Positions 24,601-37,505 of a stretch of DNA of 64,000 bases are shown piece by piece. The stretch is from Deuterostichococcus epilithicus (lineage: Eukaryota; Chlorophyta; Trebouxiophyceae; Prasiolales; Stichococcaceae), in contig JAVTLE010000023.1 in assembly GCA_033439295.1 (NCBI GenBank), forward strand, positions 3,322,530-3,386,529. Direction: 5' to 3'. Position 1 is the first letter of the stretch. Each line of letters begins with the position of its first letter. The notes below the pieces were generated by a model. It did not search any database. It was not told the DNA's origin and saw only the letters and a program-made list of their open reading frames with translations. The translations under genes and the position numbers were made by a program.

Positions 24601-27600
24601 GCATCATCGAGACGAGGGCTGCGCTGATCAGAGACACTGCATGTGAAGCCGGACATAGCGCCGTCATGTGTGCGTGAACAGGTGCCCCGCCGGCCGGGCA
24701 CGGTGTGGGAGGAGCTCCCGGCGCCGGCTCCGGCGCTGACAGCTGATCAGACCGACGTGCTTGTGCGCCTCTTCTCGGCGCCAACCCACGCGCCGATGCG
24801 CATGTCAGGCACGTTTTGATATACTGTCATCTGCCCAGGTGCCGAATGGCGCATGGCAGCTTGCTCAGCAAAGCGGCGAGGTGCGCGGATGCGCACAGTG
24901 TTCCCAAGGTTGCACAGTTGCTGATGCTCGCCTGCTGCCTGACGATCCAGTGCACCTTAGACCTTCGATCTGGGATGCACATCTGAGCTTCGCAAAAGGT
25001 TGGTGCCAAGCAGGTGCCACCGGCGCGGCGGCGGTGCCGACGCCGGTCCACGTCATCACCATCAGCCGAGCGAACAACGTGGCGATAATGCTGACGCAGT
25101 TTGCGGACTGGGATGGCGAGGCGGTCCGTGCAGCCGTCCTTGGCGGTAGCCAGCTCAGCTCCGAGAAGATCAGCCTGCTGTTGCAGGTGTCGCATGTGTT
25201 GACTCTAAACCAAGTCTTACTCGAAACCTAGTTCACGTGGTTCGAGAGCAGTGGACGCCACTGCTGATGCGCCTATCAGGCAGTGCTCGGACCCAGATTC
25301 TGCGCCCAGGTGCTGCACCTGTTGAGGAATGGCAATGCACATGACCTGTGCCATGTAACTTGCTGTCCTGTCAGCACCGGGTAGCTCGCAGCACGGGCGC
25401 ATGCCGGCCGTAAAGTGCTCATGGTTGTGTGCTGCACCCGCAGATTGCGCCAACAGATGAGGAGCTTGCGGCTATGCGCGCCTACGACGGCACCTTTGAG
25501 GACTTGGCGCCGCCGGAGAGGGTTTTGGCGCTGCTGGCGTCGATCCCGCGGCTCCGGCAGAAGCTGCAGGCGCTGCTGTTCCAGCGACAATCGGTCGCGT
25601 TGGTGGCAGACGCGACCTCGGCCCTGCGCTGCGCGCAGGCCGCATGCACGCAGGTCCGCCGCCGGCTTGCGGCCGAAGCCCTAATTCGGACTCAAAAGAC
25701 AGGCTGTGGGCAAGGCTGTGCTGCTGCTTGGCGGACGCCGCTGTGTGTCCTTTGCGTCTGTGACTGTGAGCTCGGCAATGGTGGCACAGTGACGAGGCCC
25801 CGCTGCTGATCGGACCGTCAATGGGTTCTGCCGATGTCTTAGATTGAACGTACAGACGCACAAAGTCTGTACGGTTTCTGGCCGATGGAGCAAAGCGCGC
25901 TATTTACGCGCTGCTTCCTGCACCGATGACTGTCTGCTGCCTCGGAGCAAATACAGTCTCGTGAACCTGCAGGTTCGCGCCAGCGCCAGGCTGCGGCGGG
26001 TGCTTCAGGCAGTCCTGTCTGCCGGCAATGCGCTCAATGCGGGCACCTCCCATGCGGGCGCCTTGGGCTTCAGCATCTCGACGCTGCAGAAGCTCGTCAA
26101 CCTCAAGGTAGGTATTAACCTGCTTTCTTGACGATGCTGGAAAGGCTTGCTGCAGGTGCAGAGCCGGGGTTACGCTCCTGAACATTATGTGCTGGGTGCG
26201 TACCCATGATGCCGGTGGCCTTTCAAAGACGCAGTCCCTGCCCGCGGCGAACTCTGCTGCTGTCGTTCAAAAGACGCAAAACGAAGTACAGCTGAGTAAA
26301 GCACCTTGGTCCTGCTCGCAGGTCACAGTCTGCACATCGGCGGCAGCGGGCGGCGGCACTCAGACGGAAGAGGCGCTGCCGGGCATCAGCGGCGCGCGGC
26401 GGTCCGCAAATGGCGGCGCCGCAGCGCCCGCAGCCGCCAATTCTGTTGGGAAGCTGCCGCGTGTTCAGAACCTGCTGGACTATGTGGCATGGCTGACCAG
26501 CCGGGACGGCAGAGGCCGTGAGCAGCGCCCGCTGTCGGAGGAGCTGGCTGCTGTCGAGCAGGCTGCCGCGCGCATGCAGGTGCGCAAAACAGCGTCAGGT
26601 TTTGGTCCCGACCCGCTGCATTGTCTGTGCAAACCAGCACCGCCTCTTTTCGCTCTGCTCCTCTGTCACCCTGCCACATTTCTGTCGTGCATGAAGACCC
26701 TGCTCATCTGAACTCACCCCTGAGTCCCCTGCCACCGCATCACGGCTGCAGCCAGCAGCAAGCACGTGACGCGACTGGCTCAATGGCACTGCATGGCTGC
26801 AGCCTCGCTTTCGCGATGCCCAAGTGCCCGAGCAGATGAGGTTCCTGATCACTTGTGCTCAGGCGGGCCTGGCGGAGGCGCTGAAGGATCTGGACGCGGG
26901 CACCGAGGCCATGGCGGCCGAGCACAGGCACTGCCTGAAGTCTTCGGCCCCCTCGCCGCTGTCTGGCGGCGCTGCGCCGACACGCAGCTGGCCCACCACC
27001 CCAGATGACGGTGTGCCGCCCTGCGGCATGGCCGCAGCAGCCGACCCAGCAGATGGTGCCCAAAATACTAGCAGCATGGCGGCCCAGACCCCGGGCGGCC
27101 TCCCAGCTGGCGGAGCACCAGCAGCGGCAGTGCCTCATGTGCCGGGACCTGCGAAAGGCCATCGGCTGGACATCCTAACGATGTCGGCGGAGGCGCCCGA
27201 GCTTGTGCAGCACCCGCTGATCGCCCAGGAAGAGGTGTGGATTCCCTTTCGCCTGGCTCCTCTCTCGGGCGAGTTAACACAACATGTGCTGAACAGCGCC
27301 ATACCTTGCGACAGGTTTTCGCCTGACATGGCGGCCGCACACCTTCTACCGACGAGAGATGCGAGGTGCCGATGCACTGGGTTGAGCACTGACGACGTGA
27401 TGCAGACTGTGTGTTGCTTGACACTTGCTCAACCTGCAGGTGGAGTCTGGGGAGCGGCTGGGCGTGTTCCTGGCGATTGCAAAGCAGCAGCGGGAGGCTC
27501 TGCTCAACCTGTCTGCGGACACTCAGCTGCAGGTGCTGTCCTCTCTCTTGAACATCCCTGGAGCATGCTCAGCTAAATGCGCAGGTCATGCGCCGTTGCC

Positions 27601-27826
27601 GTGCCGTGCCGCATTTCGACATGAGAAACTGTAGCACGGACTGCGATGGGTCCGCAGAACTGCAGATGAACAAACATTTGATGATTGTAACCTGGAACTT
27701 TAGGTGACGGTGCTGCAAAAGTGGCTGGGCGAGCCGACAGATGTGGACCCAGCGGTAACATTTGCCAGCATCGCCCAGTTCGCACGGGCTTTCGACAAGG
27801 CGGTTGCAGTTGTCGCAAAGGGATGA
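21625..27826 (+). CDS. Class II formin (PTEN-like + FH1 + FH2)
   Basis: Nucleates and elongates actin filaments. Sixteen exons: 21625-21748, 21855-22177, 22316-22506, 22621-22756, 22892-23011, 23141-23276, 23468-23594, 23804-24494, 24682-24808, 25014-25186, 25444-25653, 25973-26107, 26322-26579, 26863-27234, 27440-27532 and 27704-27826 (1112 aa). The N-terminal phosphatase-like fold begins near APRIYAFAYD. The C2 part has DLVRETDAPALAYAFHTAF. Exon 8 is an FH1 domain with proline runs. FH2 runs from FRILHWSK through ISRANNVAIMLTQF and SAGNALNAGT to the C-terminus. This order is the plant class II layout. The expected HCxxGxxR loop reads FHARGCSAKQ, so the phosphatase is presumably dead. Intron 9 has a GC donor. 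Exon 14 carries a long low-complexity insert in FH2. Confidence 0.92.
22851..22891 (+). repeat. 27-bp tandem acceptor duplication, formin exon 5
   Basis: tcatgcaccttcag occurs at 22851-22864 and 22878-22891. Each copy ends in a usable AG, and both choices keep the frame, differing by nine residues. Confidence 0.85.
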
Positions 27827-28727
27827 GGATGCCGATCAAGGATCCCGAGCGTTCAAATGGATCCTGGCCGCTGCCGAGGTACTGCACTGCACTCTTCACA
27901 CATTGTCGCGGCGCTGTCCATTGGATTTCCCCAGCGGCATGTGTATTCGGCATTGAAACGGTAGAGAGAGACAGAGGACGATGTCACTGTGCGAACTTGG
28001 CACTGGCTCGCGGCTGGAAAATGGACTCTGCAGTTTCGGGGTGATGACTCAGCATCGCCATTGTTGTGCCAGCATCATTCCCACCACTGGCCACTCCTTC
28101 ACTTCATCCCTGTCACTGCAATACACAGTAAAGAATTCGCTAATCCAAAGCGGACGTTGAATAAATACACCGCTTTTATACGCGCAACCACAGGTGGTTG
28201 ATATAAACAATCGTCACCGTCCTGTACTAGGTCTGACAGTGGACATCCTGCCGGGGCTGCATTCGAGCCGTTCAGATAAGAGACATCGAGCAAGAACTCC
28301 AGACGGGCTTCACACCATCGGAGCGCCCTCTTGTAAGCCGCCCAGTCTGGTGCGCTCCTCTGGTTATCTGACAGCGCTGCTGGAGCCATGCACATGGCAT
28401 GCCCACAGCTGCCAAAAACTTGTGTTTCGGATTAACCGGATCTTGCATCAACACATCACGATGCAAGCTGCTAGAGTTGGCTGCAGGTCTCCTGGGGCAG
28501 ACTCAGCAGTCGGTGGCGCCGCGCAGCTGCTGCCCGCAGGCCTGCTAGGCATCAACCAGGCCTGGTGCAGCCCGCTGCTGGGCCAGGCGTACGAACAGTC
28601 GCTAGAGGAGTGGCTCCTCCGGTCACCTCCTGCAAAGGGCCCTGCCCGGGCCTGGCCTCTGCAGCCTGCGCCTGCCAGCCAGCCGTCTGCCCACGTCAGC
28701 CAGCAGCGGCACACCGGCGGGCAGATC
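27827..28727. other. Spacer between formin and quinone oxidoreductase
   Basis: About 900 bp holding the formin 3' UTR and the next promoter. The reading frame of the following gene stays open upstream to an ATG at 28461, so part of this may be coding or 5' UTR. Confidence 0.45.
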
Positions 28728-31715
28728 ATGGCATCGAAACGCAAGATGAAGGCGCTCGTGGTCGCAAAATTGGGCGACCCGACGGGGCCGCTGGAGAGCG
28801 GGGTGCTGAGGCTGGAGGCACAGCGCCCGGTGCCTCCGCTGCCGCCCGGCAGTGTGCGCGTGCGCATCGTTGCGGCCAGTCTCAACTTTGCAGACATGCT
28901 GCAGGTGCAGGGCAGCTACCAGGTGAGCAATGTCAGCCCGGAGGGCACGTCAACGGCCTCTCAGTCATGCACGCCATGATGTGTAGGTGCATCAAACGAA
29001 TCAAATGCGGGCGTTTTGTTTGGTGCTGTCCGCCCAGCGACTGCAGCTGGATGAATGATCAGAAAAGAGCACGCTTGGCAATGTCAACAACCCTTGGCGT
29101 CGTGCTTGCTGCAGGAGAAGCCAAAATTGCCCTTCATCCCCGGTTCGGAAGTGTCTGGAGTCGTCTCGGAGCTTGGTGAGTTTCCATGACGCTGCACACT
29201 CTGCTTCGTTGAGTTCATCATTTTGACACTTGCTGACACATGTTCCAAGGGGGCGCCGACCATGATAACCCCTGGTTCATCCGTAGGCCCTGACGTGTCT
29301 TCGCTGAAGGTTGGAGATGAGGTGCGCCTGACAATAGTTTTACCAGCACTGCATCCGATACTGCACTCGAACCGGTCATGTTCACACGAGATCTGCTGGC
29401 GATTACCACAGCGGCCATTGCGCCTGTTGTTTGCCAGGTGGCGGCCGTGCTCTGGACCGGCGGCGCCTTCGCAGAGGAATGCGTGGTGGCAGCGACGGCG
29501 GCGATTCGACTACCGAGTGCGCCCCTGTGCTGACTTGCCTTGTTGGGGCCGATGTCGGCACATGCGGGCAGCTGCGCTGTTGAAACCTAGGGAGGCGCCG
29601 AGCCGCAGCACTGCACTGGGGCTCACCTGCTGCAAAACTTTGGTAATCGCAAGCGTAGGACCCCATGCGCGATGAAATTGCTGGCGCTACCGATTGCGTG
29701 ACCACTTGCGGTGTCAGTACTCCCAGTGGCACAGCAGAGGCGTCCGCGTGCTGCTTTCCTGTGTTCACTCCTGCCGCAGTGGCATCGCGGCGGCGCCCAT
29801 CACACGGCCTGCTCAGTAACTGTCAAGCACTCCTTAATGCAGAGGGCGTCGACATCGCGGCGGCCGCTGGCCTGCCGGTCGCCTTTGGCACGGCGCACCT
29901 GGCACTCACGGAGCGCGCCAAGCTGCAGGCGGGGCAGGTTTTGCTGGTGCTGGGCGCCGGCGGCGGCGTCGGCGTCGCGGCGGTGCAGGTGCCGTTCTGC
30001 CCTTTGCGGACGCGCGCCGCACCCCGTCATCCCCCCCGGGGCTTCCCTCGCAAGCTCTCACCTCCCACCCCAAATATCAGATTGGCTGGCGGAAAAATGC
30101 CCCCCCTCCCTGTGGGTGCAGCGGAGACGCTGCAAACACCAAGGCCAGCAACGTCTTGGCAGCAACCCCTCTGAGCAGCTGTTCAGTTTCAGTCTCGAGT
30201 TCTGCACAGAAAAGAACGTGTTGAAGAGCGAACTCGCAGCGTGGGCAAGGAGTGATGCTGCAGTGCTTTCGGCGAAGAGCCGTCCGGAGACATCTACAGA
30301 TCTTGATCTCATGTGTGCGCGCAGATTGGCAAAGTACTGGGGGCCAAAGTCATCGCGGTCGCGCGTGGCAAGGAGAAGTGCTCCTTCCTGCAGCAGCTGG
30401 GCGCCGACCTGGTCATCGACTCGGTGCGGCCGTGTCTGCTTTGCATTGCTCCCCCTGTTTGCGCGTCCCACGAGGCTTCTGAGGCTCCTCCGGTGTTTGG
30501 CTGCTGCTCATGCACACCAGACCCCGCGGTGCGGTCGAACCGTCATTACACGCACCCGTGCGGCGCCAGGGGCAACACGCGGTTATCTCAAGGACCTGAA
30601 GGACCTGTGACATACATCGCCGGCCCGATCTGTCCATCCTAGCTTGCGCAGCAACCCATCGGTGCATCATGCGTCTGCAGGGCGCAGTCAGCAAGCCGCT
30701 GCGCGCTCGCATCAAGTCCCTTGCGCCGCAGGGTGCGCCTCCAGCTCGCGCTGTGGCCTAAACTTTAATGTTATTCTATGACAGAAAGAAACGCTCGTGA
30801 CACCATGTTTCAACGCATCACCCACTGGCGTCAGCTGCCTGTCCCGCGCAGCGCCGCGGCATGCGTCGAAGCGACATGCAAGCCGGCTACAGGCCATGTC
30901 TCGTTTGCGTGCCTCGCCCTCGAAGGAGGCTCCATCACATCAGTGCCCAAACAACGATTCCTCCCAATATTCCTACCTATGCTGCGGCCAGGAGTGGATG
31001 TGGTGCTGGACACCGTCGGTGGCGCGGGCTTCGAGCAGGCGCTCAAGTCGGTCCGCTGGGGCGCGCACCTGCTCATGATCGGCTTCGCCAGCGGTGACAT
31101 TCCCAAGGTACCCGCCAACATCGCGCTCGTCAAGAACCTCACGGTGAGCTCCGATGCAGCCGCCTGCGTCTCCTGCTCAGCTGCCTCCGGAAAACAGGGG
31201 ACCCACACACCCACAGCCCCATGCCATAGCCGAGCGAGCACGTCGCAGACGCTGCCGGTGCGATGCGTGGCCCAGCGACACCGCCGGGTGGCTGTGCGGG
31301 CTCCTCCCCGACTGCAGCAGTCGACAGCGCAGAAGACACCCCGCAGTCGGAGGGCGGCGTGACCGACCCGAGGCATGCCGCAAGGTCATCCCTGAAAATC
31401 CCTATCCTTGCGAAATCGCAGGTGCACGGCGTGTACTGGGGCTCCTACGCGGCGCACTCGCCGCGGCTTCTGCGCAAGAGCCTGGAGGACTCGGTGCAGT
31501 GGCTGGCCCAGGGCAAGGTCAAGGTTCCGATCAGCCACAGGTGCGGCGGCAAGTCGCATTGTTTTTTGAGATTTTGAATGGTGATGGTGCGGCTGTGAGC
31601 TCGCTGCGCATGCTTGGGAAAGCGCTGCCTGGTGCTCAGTTGGCACCCCGCCGGGCAACGGCTAGGGGGGCCTGCCAGCGCTACTACTACTACTGCTAGT
31701 AGTAGTAGTAGCTGA

Positions 31716-31746
<31 letters not shown>

Positions 31747-31930
31747 TCTTTGCCGCGGAAGTCTGTGAGCATTGGCAGCAACAGGATCACCAACGAGGCT
31801 CTGCGCTGGGTGCTGCAGGTATGCACTGGAGCAGGTGCCGCTGGCGTTCCAGGCGCTGCAGTCGCGCCAGGTCATTGGCAAGCTGCTGCTGCTGCCCGGC
31901 GGCGCGCCCAAGCCGCACTCGCGCATGTGA
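28728..31930 (+). CDS. Zinc-independent NADPH:quinone oxidoreductase (MDR family)
   Basis: Ten exons: 28728-28922, 29115-29175, 29287-29321, 29438-29516, 29843-29988, 30325-30423, 30681-30732, 30992-31143, 31422-31540 and 31819-31930 (349 aa). The N-terminal GroES-like catalytic domain has MKALVVAKLGDP and KLPFIPGSEVSGVV. The Rossmann domain has VLGAGGGVGVAAVQ (AxxGxxG-type NADPH loop), GAKVIAVARG and VDVVLDTVGG. No zinc-ligand cluster of the alcohol dehydrogenases is seen, which fits the QOR branch. Family members reduce quinones or enones as redox protection. Start at the ATG of MASKRKMKALVV; an in-frame ATG at 28461 would add a Pro/Ala-rich 89-residue leader. The last intron carries a perfect hairpin and a CTG run. 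Confidence 0.92.
31680..31745. repeat. (TAC)n hairpin followed by (CTG)n run
   Basis: gctactactactact at 31680-31694 and its exact reverse complement at 31698-31712, separated by 3 bp, then a run of about nine CTG units from about 31717. It lies in the last intron of the quinone oxidoreductase gene. Confidence 0.9.
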
Positions 31931-32761
31931 AGCAACGGCATTTTATTGCCCGCCGGCCCTGGCCCCTGTGGCAGCCGTATAGGAGCTGGAGTACATCTGT
32001 GTGCTTGGTGGTGCCAGCTGCTGCAGTGGCGCCACTTGGGGAACAGCAGGCGCCAGCCTGCAGGTCGTGCAGCAAAACTTTTTCAAATGGGCGAAAAGCC
32101 ATTGACGAAGAGCCCTGCCTTGCATGTGTGCAGTTGGCATCGTCAAGAGCAGCCTGATCAAAGGCCGCATTTGTGTCTGAGCAATCAATGGACCGGAGTT
32201 GGGCAGTCCGCCCAACAGGCTAATTGGTAGGGCACAGGATTTCTTGAACAAAGCTGCGGGGTTTAATGACGGTGGACCTAGGATCTGCCTTGAGCTACAT
32301 TTCGCTGTTACGTTCAGCTCACAGGTGGAAATTGCCTCATCCTTGATCATATTGGCGTGGAAGCATGGGATGTCTCGGCCGCCACAAGGAACGTTTGAGT
32401 GTGTTCCACCCGTCCGCGCTTTGATGTTCGTCCCCATTGTTGCGGGAACAGCAATGGCCTGCAAACTACTGCACCACCCGTCATTCACAACACAAAACAC
32501 AAACTAGACCAGGGACAGTATCAGAGCGCCTGCTGTCCAGCACAGCACGGACATGGACGCCGCATCCTTCGGCAGGGCTTCATCGCACATAGATCCGCAC
32601 TGCGGATGCTGCGGCGGGCGTCCACGCTTCAGACGCCACCGGCTGGCCAGCGGGGAAGCTGGTTGCATGTCCCTGCGCCAAGTCAGCAGCGCCATCATCT
32701 GTGCCGAGCGAATGTTTCATCTGTCCAGGCTGCGCCTGTTCTACCACCCTGACATTTGTCA
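31931..32761. other. Convergent spacer after the oxidoreductase
   Basis: A 185-codon minus-strand frame (31943-32500) overlaps the end of the oxidoreductase gene and has no family features, so I treat it as chance. No RNA gene is supported. Confidence 0.4.
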
Positions 32762-33029
32762 TTATGCGTAAAGTGACGATGCTGCCGCCCTGTGTCCGTC
32801 CTCGAGCTGCTCAAGGGGGACTGTTCCTCGGAAGACGCTGAGCTCAATGTGGTCCGAGTATATCTGCAGAAAGGCTGAAAGCGGCGGTCACCTCACGGTC
32901 CAGCATCAGCACGTCGCAGTCGTCGCGGCAGGCGTCGCCGGCCTGCTCCCCGAGGGCCGCCCGCACCGCCGCTGTCAGCGCCGACCGGTCGCGCGCCACG
33001 GCGGCCGCCACGCTGACGCCCCAGCGCAC
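32762..33029 (-). CDS. Unknown gene, 3' exons only
   Basis: Two minus-strand exons join in phase 0: about 33029 (5' limit unknown) to 32892, ending CDVLMLDRE at a good donor, then 32863-32762 giving IYSDHIELSVFRGTVPLEQL and a stop. The intron is only 28 bp, which is suspiciously short; reading straight through it also gives an open frame, ending at a TGA near 32846. The frame extends upstream through Gly/Ala/Pro-rich sequence to about 33280 with no clear start. An ATG-led frame at 33436 may be the N-terminus in another phase. Family not recognised. Codon use resembles the neighbouring genes. Confidence 0.3.
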
Positions 33030-34437
33030 CCCCGCGCAAAAGCATTTTACGCGGTGTCCCGTCGCGGCGCCAGCACCTCTGGCGATGCCGCCGGTCCTGC
33101 CGCCGCCGGTCGTGCCGCCGCCGGTCGTGCCACCGCCGGCAGATGGGCCAGCAGCGCCACCGCTGGCGGAGGGATCTCGGACGCCGTTCAGCGGCTGCGC
33201 GGCGGCAGAGCCGCGCGCTCGGCCCCGAGCATTGCTGGCGGCCGATTGCGCGACCTCGGCGAACGCGGCGGCGGCGGCTGCTCAGAGGCGAAGCGCGATG
33301 CTCCAGGTCCGCTGTGGCCGCGCGCCGCGCTGCCGCCGCCGCTGCGCCTTGCTGCCGGCTGCGGGCGTGACGTCCCCTGGGCTTCTCGCAGCTCCTCTGA
33401 ACATCGCGAAGCTATGGTATCAGCTGCTGCACTCATCAGCTACCAGCCAGAGCCGCCCAGACAGAGCGGTGGATGCTCACATTGGCAATGGATGCTCACA
33501 CCATCTGGAATGTCACTATCGACAACGATGCACGCTGTGCAACTCGCTTAGGATGGTTCAGACGGCTGCATGTAGACCAGGCATCCTTACAGAACAGTCT
33601 CCCACCTGGCGTCTGTAATCGGTGCGCACCGCCGCCATGCTCGGCCGGCCCCCTGTCCTCCGACCAGCTGGCTGCCGGCGAGGCGCTCGGGTGGCTGCTG
33701 CTCCGGTGGCCGGATCCTGCGGGGCTGCTGCCATCCGTCCTGGCTTTGCGCTTCCTGCAGGACACCAGGCAGCGGCTGTTGAAATGGCGCCACACAGCCA
33801 GCACGCCTGTCTCGACGTGCGGTGTTTCACGCAGCCGTGCGATCTTGGAACAACAAACGGATACATCGAACAGACCTGTGCGGCTGCAAAGGCGGCAGGT
33901 TGCCACGAGCAGCACGCCGCGTCAGACCATTCAGCTCTCTGTGCAGTTGGGCAGCAATCTGCTCGTCGTCCAATGAGGCCATTTTTGCGTCGTCCGCTCT
34001 GCAAACCAGCCTGCCTGCGCGGTGCTGCAAACGTGGTTTGGGACGTTTCGCGCGGATTCACGAAGCATGAGACTCTGTGAGTCTGTGTGAAACAATTCTG
34101 TTGTAAGGCGACTCGGCGACTGCGCCAGCGGCAGAAAGGTGTTCGCGCACTCTCGGTGAAGTCTGCAGCTCGATTCCATTAGCGCTGTGATCCACTACCA
34201 GCATTGGCAAGAGCCACTGGGCTGCAACATCCCAAGTGCAAGCGTCTGCCAGGCTGACAGGCCTCAAACTCCAGCTATAGTATACGTCAGCTCGTTGAGT
34301 ATGTTCTATCTTTGTGGAATATAAAGATCTGTCGGACTCCTCCACTTCGCCATCTGACCAGCACAGGAGCGGTGCGGCAGGACAGCAGGCGGCGGACATG
34401 AATCCGGATTCGGTGACCTGAGCATCTGACTGCCGCC
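33030..34437. other. Unresolved stretch before IPI1
   Basis: GC-rich Ala/Gly/Pro frames on both strands at 33085-33440. A plus-strand exon-like piece lies near 33640-33770 (DQLAAGEALGWLLLRWPD) ending in CAG, but without a GT donor or partners I could join. The rest shows nothing. It must include the IPI1 promoter. Confidence 0.3.
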
Positions 34438-37400
34438 ATGGGGAAGGGCACGAAGCGCAAGGCTCCAGGCGTGGGCATCGACTTCAAGCGTGCCAAGCAC
34501 AAGGTCCGCCGCAGCGGCGCCACGTTAGACCGCTCGATACTGGACAGTTGGGTGCAGCTCCTGCGAGCTGCCAAGACATAGATAATCGGAAGGAACTGAG
34601 ATGTTCCTACAAATGAGTAGCATGTGGGCTTCCTGCACCACCCTGGCCGTCTGCTCAGCAGCTCGCGGCGCCGGCTGGGACATACGCATACATCAGTGTA
34701 CTAAGTTTGCAGGACGCTCTGGATTCTGTAAATGCTCCATCCTGTGACTGCTCATCATCGCGGCACCTCGCGCTGGAATACGCAGGTGGGCAAGGCGCTG
34801 CCGCGGGCTCAGAATGACACCAGCGTGGCGTTCCGCTCCAAGGCCATCACGCTGCCGGGGCAGTCTGTCAATGCGGACCGCAGCGGGTCTGCCGTTAGCA
34901 GCCACAATCTCACGCTCAAGGTGGGCCGGCGCACGCTGCACCCAGCCATGTTGCTGCAACGCGCGCGCAGCCGACCGAGCATGGCGCTGCAGGGCATCAT
35001 TCGCTCAGCGGCGGCCCTGCACGTCACCAAGGGTGGGTTGACGCGACGGACAGCGCGTCATCTCACCCAAGCAAGACCCCAGCACACTTGTGAGGAGACA
35101 TCTGACAGGGACTGCCAATCTTTGCAGGAGCTGCTGGGACAGGTGGGCCACTACAGCGAGCGCATGCGCGCCGGCGCGCTGGCGGGACTGGCCGACCTGC
35201 TGACCCGCCACCCTGAGCAGGCGGGCCGCGCCGCCGGGCCGCTGTTGGAGGCGCTCGCGCCGCGCGTCGCCGACGGCAACGCGTCCGTGCGGAAGGCACT
35301 GCTCGGCCTGCTCACGAGCCAGGTGGGGCGGGGCCTCTGAGGCTGCTGGCGGTCCAGTCTGTCGAGGTCTTTTAGGAAATAAGGCTCGGGGCTCCTCATG
35401 TGCCTGTGCATGGAAGCTTGCCTGCTGTCGCTGTGTTGTGATCGTGCAGCGGGATTGGCTCTTGCACAGCGCCTCGCAGATGCGCTATGCATGGATGCGC
35501 CAGGCACCGCCTGACAGCCCAACCGAGCCACCCGGAGCAGCTGCCAGATGGCGCAGTACCATGCCCGAGGAGCCTCTCGCCTGTGTGGCAAGCAAGCCTG
35601 CAGCTAGCTTTACTAGCAAAGGCAAATCAGGCATATTTTTACCAACCTCTTTCCACAAAACAGGTGCTGCCGGGCGTGGGGCCGACAGGGCTGCGGCCCT
35701 TCCTGCCGCTGCTCATGGCGCACATCAGCAGCGCTATGACCTCTCTGTCCGATGGCGTACGGTGCGTAGCTATCAGATTCATGTCCAGCTCAAAGGAAAC
35801 CACTCTCCGTCGCTGTTGCCGCCGAGTCAGCTACGCTGCTCTGTCATGCAAGCTCAGGCTTTCCACTGGGCGGGTGGTATCTGCGGTGTCTGCGCCGCCC
35901 TGCGCCCGCACTGTGCCGTGCTCCTCCTTCTGAGGCGGCCGCCGCGCTCGCCATGAACCGAGGTTCCTGCATCGAGCAGCCACCGTGAAGCATGTAGCGC
36001 TGCTGCGACGCATTCGCAGCTGAGCCAACTGCATTGCATTGCCTTGCCCCTCCTCAGGGCGGACGCGCTGACGTTCCTGGAGGCGCTGATGGATGTGGTG
36101 CCAGCGGCGGTTGCCTCCGGCTTCCTGCAGCCTGCACTGCTGCACTTTTCTGACCTGCTGTCGAACAACACCCGTGGCGCCAGCATCAAGAGTCGCTCCC
36201 TCGGCACGCTGCACAAGGTAGGTGTGTTGCACGGGGTGACCGGTGAGCAGGTTGTGTTCCAGCGGTCAAGGCGAGCTTGCACGCAGTGCTCAATTGCCCT
36301 AATGGCAGCTGTGCATGTTGCACCTTGCTTCGCTTGCGACCATCGAACAGCTGCATTCAGCGTATGGGTAGCATTCATGATTGCGTCACACCCGCGCGCA
36401 GGTAGTGGAGGGGTTGCTCAGCTTTCTCAGCAAGGCTGTTCAGGCAACAGCGGGCCCGGCCGCCTCGAGCGCAGCCGCCGGTGCAGCTGCCAGCACGGCC
36501 GTGGCCCCGATGTTGTCCAGTACGCAGCAGCCTGGCACGCCTCAGCGGGGACAGGAGAATTTGCCCCTCGCATGGCGTCGCGCTGCCTGGCCGCCGACCG
36601 AGGTCGCAGCGGCACGCGCCGAAGCCCTGGCCAGCTTCAGTAGAGCGCGAAAGGCCGGGGGCGGCGCGGGGGGCGGGCCGGTCGCAACACCGCAGCGCAG
36701 CACAGGTACGCTCCACAATGCATTCCTGCTCGCCTCAGAGCCGTCACACGGACAGCAGGCTCTGGCAACCGACCCAGACTCTATGAAAACATTAACAAAG
36801 TCTGACAAGGCATCAGCAACTTACGCCCCTGCGCTTGTCAATCGTGTTCCCGCGGTTCGCGCCAGGCGGTGCCAGCGCTCCGGTACGCCGCGACGACAGC
36901 TCGCCGGCGGTGGCGGGCCGGCTGGCGGGCCGGCTGTTGGTGGCGTGGAGCGTCTGCGGCCCGGCGGGGCTGGCGGCCGCGCCGGAACTGCCGCCCAGCC
37001 AGTGCATGGCGGGCCTGCTCGCATGCCTCAACCTGCTGCTGCCCTACATCGAGCCGGGGCCAGGTGGGCTCGCCAGCAGACAGTCAGACATGCGGCGGCG
37101 TGCGCATCACGGAGAGTGATGCTCAAGGTGTTTGTTCTTCCACGTGTACATGCCACTTTCAGAAATCCAACAACTCGGGCCGCAGAATGTGGCGTCGGAG
37201 AGTGTTGCTCACGCACCATTTCCAGGCACTATTGTTGGTGCTCCCTGTGGTGCCACAGCCGACAACACTGCTTCGCACCTGCTGCAGGCGAGTTGCAGGT
37301 GGTCCAGGCAGGCGTGCTGAAGCGCATCGCGCCGCACTTTCCCGCGCGTGCGCCCGCGGTGCCGCCGCCGCCGCCGCTGCGTGCAGCGCTGGCGTCCCTC

Positions 37401-37459
37401 AACCTGTCCGCCGCCCGCCTGCTGAGCCGCGTGCTGCCGGAGGCGGCGGCGGCGGCAGG

Positions 37460-37505
<46 letters not shown>

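Noticed and set aside
32200-32290. tRNA-like stretch (gctaattggtagggcac)
   Set aside because: It resembles a D-arm, but no matching acceptor stem, anticodon arm or GGTTCGA T-loop could be found.
31943-32500. 185-codon minus-strand ORF
   Set aside because: No family motif and no splice context; it lies in a convergent spacer.
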